A stretch of DNA of 9,362 nt from Mollicutes bacterium. GTDB lineage: Bacteria; Bacillota_I; Bacilli_A; Izemoplasmatales; Izemoplasmataceae. Shown in pieces: positions 1 to 6,619 of the stretch. Position 1 is the first letter of the stretch, and every line of letters begins with the position of its first letter. The notes under the pieces were generated by a model. That model saw only the letters and a program-made list of their open reading frames with translations, had not been told where the DNA came from and searched no databases. Location: positions 1-9,362 of the forward strand of contig PWKX01000039.1 of assembly GCA_003559585.1 (NCBI GenBank), written 5' to 3'. The translations under genes were made by a program, and so were the position numbers.

Positions 1-758
1 ACAGAATAAATGTTTTTAATGCGGCCTTTGATGTTGTATTCAAAGTGATGATGACCGAGTAAGCTTTCTAAGTTTTCTTTCATCTTGTTTAAGTCTTCTT
101 CACGGTTTTGTTTGGTGTCGGTGATCATCTTTGCGATGCGGCGGTATTCCTCAGGGTTGATGTATTTAAAGCCGGTGTCTTCTAATTCAGCCTTTAAGAT
201 ATACATACCTAAACGGTGTGCTAAGGGCGCATAAATATCTAAGGTTTCTTTGGCGATCCTTTTTTGTTTATCCACGTTTAAGTTGCCTAAGGTGCGGATG
301 TTGTGGAGTCGGTCAGCCAGTTTGACGATGATCACGCGGATGTCTTTGGCCATTGCCAACAACATTTTTTGGTAGTTTTTAGCTTGCATGAGCTGTTTTT
401 CTTCCTCAGCGTCATCGATCCCCTTAAACTTGTATTGGCCAAGTTTGGTCACCCCTTCTGTTAACAGGGCCACTTCTTCACCAAATTGTTCTTTGATGTC
501 GGCGTATGAGGCGGTGGTGTCTTCAATGCAGTCATGTAAAAGACCCGCCACAATCGTGGTGGGGTCGGTTTTGTATTTTGTGAGGATGTAGGCCACGTTC
601 AACGGATGGGTGATGTAGTTCTCACCACTCTTGCGGCTTTGACCTTCATGATGGGTTAAGGCAAACTGATAAGCCGCCTCAATTTGATCTAAGTCATCTT
701 GGTTTTGAACGTAGCTTGAGACGCTTTTCATAAATGTTTGATACGACACATTGTCCAT
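1..758 (-). CDS. rel: Bifunctional (p)ppGpp synthetase/hydrolase, RelA/SpoT family (Rel), 5' part only
   Basis: N-terminal 252 residues of a long RelA/SpoT homologue; the gene runs off the left edge. These enzymes make (p)ppGpp from ATP and GTP/GDP during starvation and hydrolyse it again, in the cytosol on or near the ribosome. The visible part is the HD hydrolase domain: R42-K-S-G, the T50-H-P histidine, H75-D76 followed by E79-D80, and D149-R-L-H-N153 in the VKLADRLHN motif. All metal and substrate residues expected of an active hydrolase are there. The last residues, R246-I-K-N-I-Y-S, match the R-x-K-x-x-Y-S start of the synthetase domain, so a bifunctional Rel is expected; the synthetase core and the TGS/ACT regulatory part lie outside. 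ATG at 758 is chosen because a perfect AAGGAGG sits 7 nt upstream. It follows apt by 23 bp, an adjacency common in Firmicutes, and is probably co-transcribed with it. Confidence 0.95.
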   Translation of the reverse strand, partial: MDNVSYQTFMKSVSSYVQNQDDLDQIEAAYQFALTHHEGQSRKSGENYITHPLNVAYILTKYKTDPTTIVAGLLHDCIEDTTASYADIKEQFGEEVALLTEGVTKLGQYKFKGIDDAEEEKQLMQAKNYQKMLLAMAKDIRVIIVKLADRLHNIRTLGNLNVDKQKRIAKETLDIYAPLAHRLGMYILKAELEDTGFKYINPEEYRRIAKMITDTKQNREEDLNKMKENLESLLGHHHFEYNIKGRIKNIYS

Positions 759-765
759 ACGCAGG

Positions 766-772
766 CCTCCTT
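766..772 (-). promoter_or_regulatory. Ribosome binding site of rel (AAGGAGG)
   Basis: A full seven-base Shine-Dalgarno match ends 7 nt before the rel ATG and fills most of the 23-bp gap behind apt. It fixes the start at 758 and suggests efficient translation. Confidence 0.85.
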
Positions 773-781
773 AGCAGTCGA

Positions 782-1294
782 TTAATATACGAGTAAGCTG
801 TGGATGGGATAATCTTTAAAACGGTGACGGCCTTTAAGTTCGGCCAGTTCGATTAAAAAGCCGATGCCAACGACGTTGCCGCCTGCTTTTTCAACAAGCT
901 TGATGGTGGCCTCAATCGTCCCGCCGGTGGCGAGTAAGTCATCGATGATCACCACGCGTTGACCGGTTTTAATGTCATCTTTATGAATTGATAATTCAGC
1001 GTGTCCGTATTCTAAATCATACGCTTCTGTGATCGTTTCACGTGGCAATTTGCCTGGTTTTCTAACCGGGATAAAGCCAATGTTTAAATTTAATGCCACC
1101 GGTGTGCCAAAAATAAACCCTCTGGCATCAGGGCCGACGATGACATCGGCGTCTTTTTCACGGGCAAAATCGCTTAATTGTTTGGTGGCGTAGGTAAAAG
1201 CACGCGCATCGGCGATGAGTGGTGTGATGTCTTTAAACATGATGCCATCTTTAGGAAAGTTCGGCACCGTTTTAATGTATTCTTTTAATTTCAT
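782..1294 (-). CDS. apt: Adenine phosphoribosyltransferase
   Basis: Converts adenine and PRPP to AMP and pyrophosphate, a cytosolic purine-salvage step. At 170 residues it has the normal family length. The type I phosphoribosyltransferase PRPP-binding motif is intact at residues 114-126 (VVIIDDLLATGGT, with the D118-D119 pair), the FKDITPL segment is at 20-26, and the flexible catalytic loop is at about 80-103. The C-terminus (HSLLVY) is of the usual Apt type. The ATG at 1294 has GAGGTG 5 nt upstream (1300-1305). An extended -10 promoter lies just ahead, so apt can be transcribed independently of argS; rel follows 23 bp downstream. Apt before rel is a familiar Firmicutes arrangement, but recJ, often found upstream of apt, is replaced here by argS. 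Confidence 0.96.
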   Translation of the reverse strand: MKLKEYIKTVPNFPKDGIMFKDITPLIADARAFTYATKQLSDFAREKDADVIVGPDARGFIFGTPVALNLNIGFIPVRKPGKLPRETITEAYDLEYGHAELSIHKDDIKTGQRVVIIDDLLATGGTIEATIKLVEKAGGNVVGIGFLIELAELKGRHRFKDYPIHSLLVY

Positions 1295-1322
1295 ATAAAC
1301 ACCTCGTTTTTAGGTTAGTCTC

Positions 1323-1331
1323 ATTATAACA
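1323..1331 (-). promoter_or_regulatory. Extended -10 promoter for apt-rel (TGTTATAAT)
   Basis: On the minus strand the 50-bp argS-apt gap contains TGTTATAAT: a consensus TATAAT at 1323-1328 plus the TG of an extended -10 at 1330-1331. The hexamer 17 bp upstream (CATGTA, 1346-1351) is a poor -35, as is often tolerated with an extended -10. Predicted start of transcription is near 1316, giving a leader of about 22 nt that includes the apt Shine-Dalgarno site. No terminator-like hairpin was seen between argS and apt, so readthrough from the upstream operon remains possible. Confidence 0.6.
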
Positions 1332-1344
1332 TAGTTTGATGGAA

Positions 1345-2982
1345 TTACATGCTGTTTGGTGCATCGACGCCGATCAAATCAAGGGCATCTTTTAAAACGA
1401 TTTTGGTCGCTTTAAGTAAGTTTAAGGCTTGTTTGGTTGCTTGTTCATCGGCCACAATCACAGGCACGTGTGAGTAATAAGCGTGTAAGTGTTGAGCTAA
1501 GGTGTGGATGTATTGGGTGACTTTGTGGAAGATGCGTTTGCTTGCGGCTTCTTCAATCACCGCTGGGTAGTCGTTTAACACAGTGAGTAAGGCTTTAATA
1601 TGGTCATTATCTAAAGCGTCATAGCTGGTGATGGCATCATCAGGGGTTAAGTTTTTTGTGTCTTTGGCTTTATTTAATAATGTGACAATACGCGCATGGG
1701 CGTATTGGGCGTAAAAAACAGGGTTATCGTTTGATTTTTTAATCGCTAAATCAAGGTCTAAATCCATGTGGGTGTTTAAACTATGACGGGCAAAGAAATA
1801 ACGAATGGCGTCTTTGCCTGCTTCATCGATTAAGTCTCTTAAGGTGATCGCTTTGCCTGAGCGTTTGCTCATTTTAACTTCTTCACCGTCTTGCAAGACT
1901 TTAACCATTTGTAAAATGTCGATTTCTAGTTTGTTGCTTTCACCAGTCAACATTTGAATGGCGGCTTTTAAGCGGTTGATGTACCCGTGATGGTCACCGC
2001 CTAATATATCGACGAGTAAGTCATAACCACGGTTGATTTTATCATGATGATAGGCAATGTCTGGGGTTAAATAGGTGTTGGTGCCATCGCTTTTGATAAT
2101 CACGCGGTCTTTTTCATCCCCAAAATCACTTGTTTTCAGCCATAAGGCGCCGTCTTTTTCATAGGTATAGCCTTTTGCTTTTAAAACATCGATGGTTTTT
2201 TCAACGGCGTTGGATTCATACAACGATTTTTCTGAGAAAAAGATATCAAAGGAGACATCAAAATTAGCTAGATCTGATTTGATGCCATCGAGCATGGTTT
2301 TTACACCGTGGGATTTAAAGAATTCATAGCCGTCTTCTTTGATAAACCGGTCTTGATGCGTTTCTTTAATGGCTTTCGCCAGTGCGGTGATTTCTTTGCC
2401 GTGGTAGCCATCCTCAGGCAGCGGGGTGTCTTGGTCGAATAATTGTTCATACCGAGCTTGGATCGATAAGGCTAGGTTATGAATTTGGTTGCCACCGTCA
2501 TTGACATAGTATTCTTTGGTCACTTTATAGCCAGCCTTTTTTAAAATCCGGCTCATCGCATCACCGGCCGCTGCACCGCGGGCGTGGCCAACATGAATGT
2601 CACCGGTTGGGTTGACGCTGACAAATTCAATGTTGATGTGGGTGTCTTGAGCTAGGGTTAAGGCGCCGTAATCACGGCCTTTTTTTAAGATTTCAGTGAT
2701 GACTTGTTTGAGGGTTTCGGTGTCAATGAAAAAGTTGATGAACCCAGGACGTTTGATGTCAACCGCACGCACCCCTTCAATGTTCGGCATGTGTGCTTTG
2801 ATGTGGGTGGCAATATCAAAAGGGTTTTGTTTTAAATCCCGAGCACACATCATGGCAATGTTTGATGATAAATCGCCGTGTGCGGTGTCTTTTGGTTTTT
2901 CAATATGGATTGGTTTTTCTAAGCCGTAAGCTTTTGTTAAGGCTTCTTTTAAGGCGTTGATGATTCGTTGTTCTATTTGCAT
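1345..2982 (-). CDS. argS: Arginyl-tRNA synthetase
   Basis: Charges tRNA-Arg with arginine using ATP, in the cytosol. Class I synthetase of 545 residues, close to the bacterial norm. Order of parts: N-terminal Add1 tRNA-recognition domain (about 1-85, with HGDLSSNIA near 36-43), Rossmann catalytic domain with the HIGH motif as H130-V-G-H133 after SVNPTGDI, the KMSKR loop at 370-374, and a helical DALR anticodon-binding domain from about 420 (NPVFYAQYAHAR) to the end. The C-terminus (GVDAPNSM) resembles the conserved GxxAPxxM ending of bacterial ArgRS, where terminal residues support activity. The KMSKR signature is canonical, whereas many ArgRS have a degenerate one. The ATG at 2982 has a modest AGGA (2992-2995) about 9 nt upstream, inside the 16-bp gap after the Fic-like gene. 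No promoter was seen in that gap, so it should be read from the parE operon. Confidence 0.97.
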   Translation of the reverse strand: MQIEQRIINALKEALTKAYGLEKPIHIEKPKDTAHGDLSSNIAMMCARDLKQNPFDIATHIKAHMPNIEGVRAVDIKRPGFINFFIDTETLKQVITEILKKGRDYGALTLAQDTHINIEFVSVNPTGDIHVGHARGAAAGDAMSRILKKAGYKVTKEYYVNDGGNQIHNLALSIQARYEQLFDQDTPLPEDGYHGKEITALAKAIKETHQDRFIKEDGYEFFKSHGVKTMLDGIKSDLANFDVSFDIFFSEKSLYESNAVEKTIDVLKAKGYTYEKDGALWLKTSDFGDEKDRVIIKSDGTNTYLTPDIAYHHDKINRGYDLLVDILGGDHHGYINRLKAAIQMLTGESNKLEIDILQMVKVLQDGEEVKMSKRSGKAITLRDLIDEAGKDAIRYFFARHSLNTHMDLDLDLAIKKSNDNPVFYAQYAHARIVTLLNKAKDTKNLTPDDAITSYDALDNDHIKALLTVLNDYPAVIEEAASKRIFHKVTQYIHTLAQHLHAYYSHVPVIVADEQATKQALNLLKATKIVLKDALDLIGVDAPNSM

Positions 2983-2998
2983 GGTTTCACGTCCTACG

Positions 2999-4072
2999 TT
3001 AAAGTTTTAAGTTGAGTTGTTCGTTGAGACTTTGTTTTTTCTTCGTCGGATAAAGTTTCATCCATTTGGCGCTTCTGCCTTTGCCAAGTGGTCGGATTTT
3101 CTTTTCATCGCGCATGCGTTTTAAGGTGCGGTTGATGGTGGAATCAGAGATGGTTGGATGCGCTTCGCGAATCGCTTCTTTTGTGAAGACTTCATCTAAA
3201 CGGTTGATGGTGTTTTCGATGTAGTCGCCTTTGTTCATTTGTTGGTCGAAGGTGTAGTTTCTGATGATTTCAGCGACGTCTTCATAACACTCAATCGCGA
3301 TATCTAAGGTGAAGCGGTGTAAATCATGGGTGTCTGCCATGCCTTCTTTGTAGTTGTGTAAGGCGTCTTTACTTAGCCGCTTAAAGGTTTCTCTGCGCTT
3401 GTAGAGTTTTTCAAAGAAACTGCTTAGGTGAAACGCTTGATACCCATCATGGATTAACAGTAAATGCCATAAAACAAACGCAACAACGTCGTTATGGTCG
3501 TTAAACGGTTTTAACTGCATAAAATCTAAGTAGAAGTTCAAATTGATAAAGCCGTTTTCATACGCCGGTTGTTTTTTTTCTTGATGATAGGTATTAATCA
3601 AGGCTTCTAAAGCTTCTCTTTTGGTTTTATGGCCGCTAGAGAGTAAGTTGATTGATTGTTTGTTTTTTTCGCTTGATTTAGCAAAGTTTAACCGTTGTTG
3701 GTGGGCGGTGTCTTTAAAGAGAAATTTGAGGAGGTCTTGGATTTCGCGGGCGAATAACTCAAACCGATCGGTTTCTGTATGAACCCTCATGAAAGCCCGT
3801 TTGATGTTTCTTAAGACCGTTTCATCGTGGGTTTTTGGTTTGATGTCTTTTAAAAGCAATTGTTTGAACCGAAAATCGGTGATGTTTAACCCTAAGTATT
3901 GTGCTAAAAAGTATGCATCGGTTTTGGCGGTTTCTAAAATCAAGGTTTTGTAGTCATCTTCAAGCGTGGCTTGGTGGGCGGTGTTTTGACCGATGAAAGT
4001 ATAAAGCTTAACATACTTCATGATGACATCGTTGGGGATGCGGTTATAGTGAATGTTTTTTAGACAATACAT
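2999..4072 (-). CDS. Degenerate Fic-fold protein with C-terminal winged helix, probably without AMPylation activity
   Basis: A 357-residue protein laid out like Fic proteins that carry a DNA-binding tail. After a helical N-terminal part (about 1-150), residues 155-265 follow the Fic core. At the active-site position, where the family has H-P-F-x-D-G-N-G-R-x-x-R, it has K188-P-F-N-D-H-N-D-V-V-A-F199. Only P189, F190, D192 and N194 survive; the catalytic His is Lys and the Gly/Arg nucleotide loop is gone. The core is followed by a helical segment and a winged helix at about 293-340, ending G-K-G-R-S-A-K-W as in many Fic-wHTH proteins. I infer a non-catalytic binding or regulatory protein; its partner cannot be read from sequence. 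No inhibitory S/T-x-x-x-E-G motif was seen. The ATG has a strong GGGAGGA 6 nt upstream, so it looks well expressed. It lies between parC and argS in one tight operon. The homology call rests on motif layout only. Confidence 0.7.
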   Translation of the reverse strand: MYCLKNIHYNRIPNDVIMKYVKLYTFIGQNTAHQATLEDDYKTLILETAKTDAYFLAQYLGLNITDFRFKQLLLKDIKPKTHDETVLRNIKRAFMRVHTETDRFELFAREIQDLLKFLFKDTAHQQRLNFAKSSEKNKQSINLLSSGHKTKREALEALINTYHQEKKQPAYENGFINLNFYLDFMQLKPFNDHNDVVAFVLWHLLLIHDGYQAFHLSSFFEKLYKRRETFKRLSKDALHNYKEGMADTHDLHRFTLDIAIECYEDVAEIIRNYTFDQQMNKGDYIENTINRLDEVFTKEAIREAHPTISDSTINRTLKRMRDEKKIRPLGKGRSAKWMKLYPTKKKQSLNEQLNLKL

Positions 4073-4078
4073 AGGCGT

Positions 4079-4085
4079 TCCTCCC
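4079..4085 (-). promoter_or_regulatory. Ribosome binding site of the Fic-like gene (GGGAGGA)
   Basis: Strong Shine-Dalgarno match 6 nt before the ATG at 4072, in the 23-bp gap behind parC. It supports the upstream start over the internal Met at residue 18 and argues that the gene is a maintained, translated member of the operon. Confidence 0.8.
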
Positions 4086-4095
4086 TTTTTAAGGC

Positions 4096-6615
4096 TTAAG
4101 CGTCTTCAAATAACGAGACTTGTTCTTTGGTGTTGGGTTCGGTGGTTTGATAATCGTTGATGTCATCTAAGTCTTGATTGTGTGGTTGTGTCTCAACGAT
4201 GAGTTTAAACGCTTTTTTATCACGGGTTTTGGTGAATTTTTTACCGTGTTCAGCTTGTTTTTCCTTGATGTCAAAGGCGGTGAGGGTGCGTTTGGTTACT
4301 TTTGTGATGATGTCGATGCGCGCGCGGTGTTTATATTGGGTTTGGTTGATGAGGTTGCCATCGACGATATAATAAGGGTTGGTTTTCACTTGTGTGAATA
4401 ATTTTTCACCTTTTAAGGTCCGTTTTTTCTTTTCAATGAAGGCTGGGTTGAACCGTTTGATGGTGCCTCTTTGTGTTAAGAAGATGACCTCGTGATGACT
4501 TTTTAGTGGCACACAAGCGGCTAAGGTGTCTTTACCGATTAAGTTCATGCCTTTCACGCCTTTGGCTGTTAAACCACTGATGGCTATCTCTTCAAGATGC
4601 ATTTTTAAAGCGTACCCTGCTTGTGAAAGCAAGAGGCATTCACCTTTGGGCTCATCGATAAAACGAACATCGGTGAGCACATCTTTGTCGTTTAAGTTGA
4701 TCGCTTTAAACGTTTTATGGTATCTAACCACATCAAAGTCCGCAAGCGGGGTGATTTTAAGCATGTTTTGTTTGGTGGTCATCAAGATGTAGCCTGGTTG
4801 TTTAAAATCACTGACGATGTGGGCGTGGATGATTTTCTCACCTGGTTCGATTTGGACGAATTGGTTGATGTGCATGCCCATGTCTTTCCAGCGGGTTTGT
4901 GGGATTTTAAAGATGGGAAGGTATAGGTAATTCCCGTGTGAGGTAAACAGCAACACCGTATCATGGGTTGAGTGTTCGTGGACGTGCATGAAACAGTCGT
5001 TTTCTTTGATATCGGGTTGGTCGGTTGCGTTAAATGACCGTTTTGATGATTGACGTAGGTAACCATCTTTGGTGATGCCTAAGATGACTTGTTCACTTTC
5101 GATTAAGTCTTCTTCTGACACCCGGATTTTTTCGATGGTTTCTTCGATTTCGGTTTGTCTTGGGGTTTTGGTTTTACGCATCACATCACGCAGTTCTTTT
5201 TTGATGACGTTTTCAAGGGCGCGTTCGTTGGAAAGCACCGCTTTTAACTCATCGATGAGTTTGATTAACGAGGCTTGTTCTTGTTGTAATTCGTTTAAAT
5301 CGGTGGATGATAAGCGGTATAGTTGTAACACCAAGATGGCTTCGGCTTGTGCTTCTGAGAAGTCGAAGGTTTTCATGAGTTTTTCACGGGCTTCTTTTTT
5401 GCTTTTACTGGCACGAATGAGTTTAATGACTTCATCGATGATGTCGATTAAACGGATGATGCCCTCAACAATATGAAGGCGTTTTTCGGCTTTCCGTAAA
5501 TCAAAGTTTGCCCGGTTGGTGGTCACTTCTTTTTGGTGGTAAATGTAAGCATCTAAAATTGAAAGCAACGTCATTGTTCGTGGGCGTTTTTGATCGATGG
5601 CGACCATATTATAGTGATAGGACTTGCTTAAATCGGTCTTTTTATGTAAAAAGTTCACAATCGCTTCAGGGTCAAACGTTGGTTTAATGTCCACCACAAC
5701 CCGTAAGCCTTCTGAACTCGATTCATCACGCACTTCTTTAATGCCGTCTATTTTTTTCTTTAAGCGAATGTCATCGATGGCGCGCACGAGATTGGCTTTG
5801 TTGACTTCATAAGGAATCTCAGAGATGATGATGCTTTGTGCTTCAATCTCGGTTTTAGATTTGATGATGATGCGGCCTTTACCGGTTTCAAACGCTTGTT
5901 TGATGCCTTCTTTGCCTTGGACAATGGCGCCGGTTGGAAAATCAGGTCCTTTGATGATGCGCATCATGTCATCTAAGGTCGTACTTGGTTTATCGATGCG
6001 TTTGATGACCCCTTTGATGATCTCTTCTAGGTTGTGAGGTGGGATTTCTGTGGCGTAACCAGCACTGATACCAGCTGCCCCATTCACAAGTAAGTTAGGG
6101 AAACGTGCTGGTAACACGGTGGGTTCGTATTCTTCATCATCAAAGTTGGGAATAAAATCAACCGTGCGTTTATCGATGTCTTTGAGTAAGTATTCACTTA
6201 CCTTAGACATCCGCACTTCGGTGTAACGCATCGCCGCAGCGCTATCGCCATCAATCGACCCGTTGTTGCCGTGCATGTCGATTAATGGTTGACGCATTTT
6301 AAAATCTTGAGACATTCTAACAATCGCGTCATAAACGCTTGAATCACCGTGTGGATGGTATTTACCAATCACATCACCGACGATTCGGGCTGATTTTTTA
6401 TAAGGTTTATCTTGGTTTAACCCAAGTTTATGCATGGCGAATAAAATGCGGCGTTGTACGGGTTTTAGCCCGTCTTTAACATCGGGTAAGGCGCGGTCTT
6501 GGATGATGTATTTAGAGTAACGCCCAAAGCGGTCACCAACAATGTCTTCTAGGTTTTCTTCCATGATTTTGCCTTCAACAAATGATTCAATGATTTTACT
6601 AAGTTTATCCTTCAT
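4096..6615 (-). CDS. parC: DNA topoisomerase IV subunit A
   Basis: Breakage-reunion subunit of topoisomerase IV, which with ParE decatenates daughter chromosomes and relaxes supercoils; 839 residues. The N-terminal winged-helix domain carries the catalytic Tyr131 next to Arg130 (AAMRYTEVR). The quinolone region reads H-P-H-G-D-S92-S-V-Y-D96, with Ser and an acidic residue at the two main resistance positions, so wild-type. ParC rather than GyrA is indicated by NGAAGISAGYATEIPPHN (178-195), the lack of a QRRGGKG GyrA box, and the parE neighbour. A coiled-coil region spans about 365-480 and a beta-pinwheel about 505-805. The tail is acidic and ends in QVSLFEDA, resembling a sliding-clamp-binding peptide. 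The ATG at 6615 is chosen for AAAGGAG 7 nt upstream; this adds about 17 residues over the usual start region, and Met18 is the alternative. It begins 4 bp after parE, implying coupled translation. Confidence 0.96.
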   Translation of the reverse strand: MKDKLSKIIESFVEGKIMEENLEDIVGDRFGRYSKYIIQDRALPDVKDGLKPVQRRILFAMHKLGLNQDKPYKKSARIVGDVIGKYHPHGDSSVYDAIVRMSQDFKMRQPLIDMHGNNGSIDGDSAAAMRYTEVRMSKVSEYLLKDIDKRTVDFIPNFDDEEYEPTVLPARFPNLLVNGAAGISAGYATEIPPHNLEEIIKGVIKRIDKPSTTLDDMMRIIKGPDFPTGAIVQGKEGIKQAFETGKGRIIIKSKTEIEAQSIIISEIPYEVNKANLVRAIDDIRLKKKIDGIKEVRDESSSEGLRVVVDIKPTFDPEAIVNFLHKKTDLSKSYHYNMVAIDQKRPRTMTLLSILDAYIYHQKEVTTNRANFDLRKAEKRLHIVEGIIRLIDIIDEVIKLIRASKSKKEAREKLMKTFDFSEAQAEAILVLQLYRLSSTDLNELQQEQASLIKLIDELKAVLSNERALENVIKKELRDVMRKTKTPRQTEIEETIEKIRVSEEDLIESEQVILGITKDGYLRQSSKRSFNATDQPDIKENDCFMHVHEHSTHDTVLLFTSHGNYLYLPIFKIPQTRWKDMGMHINQFVQIEPGEKIIHAHIVSDFKQPGYILMTTKQNMLKITPLADFDVVRYHKTFKAINLNDKDVLTDVRFIDEPKGECLLLSQAGYALKMHLEEIAISGLTAKGVKGMNLIGKDTLAACVPLKSHHEVIFLTQRGTIKRFNPAFIEKKKRTLKGEKLFTQVKTNPYYIVDGNLINQTQYKHRARIDIITKVTKRTLTAFDIKEKQAEHGKKFTKTRDKKAFKLIVETQPHNQDLDDINDYQTTEPNTKEQVSLFEDA

Positions 6616-6619
6616 GCGG

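Noticed and set aside
268..276. TTATCCACG, one mismatch from a DnaA box
   Set aside because: Single isolated copy within rel coding sequence, with no cluster of boxes, AT-rich unwinding region or dnaA/dnaN nearby, so there is no case for an origin.
1295..1344. Intrinsic terminator between argS and apt
   Set aside because: No GC-rich stem followed by a T-run could be found on the minus strand; the AT-rich stretch is better explained by the extended -10 promoter.
4782..5066. 94-codon open frame on the same strand as parC in another frame
   Set aside because: Low-complexity S/T/N/P-rich translation, fully nested in the parC beta-pinwheel coding region; no sign of a programmed frameshift, since the parC frame is continuous.
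5069..5476. 135-codon open frame antisense to parC
   Set aside because: It lies wholly inside a confident parC, has no recognisable domain and its composition is typical of the reverse complement of coding sequence. The same applies to a 127-codon frame at 7089-7472 antisense to parE.
6562..6615. Met18 of ParC as the true start, which would match the usual ParC N-terminus better
   Set aside because: The upstream ATG has a strong AAAGGAG at ideal spacing and is only 4 bp from the parE stop; no comparable site precedes Met18. The short extension is accepted but noted.
4096..6615. GyrA/GyrB instead of ParC/ParE for the topoisomerase pair
   Set aside because: No QRRGGKG GyrA box, ParC-type GISAGYATEIPPHN, ParE-type TDADTDGAHIQ, and the plsY neighbour all favour topoisomerase IV.
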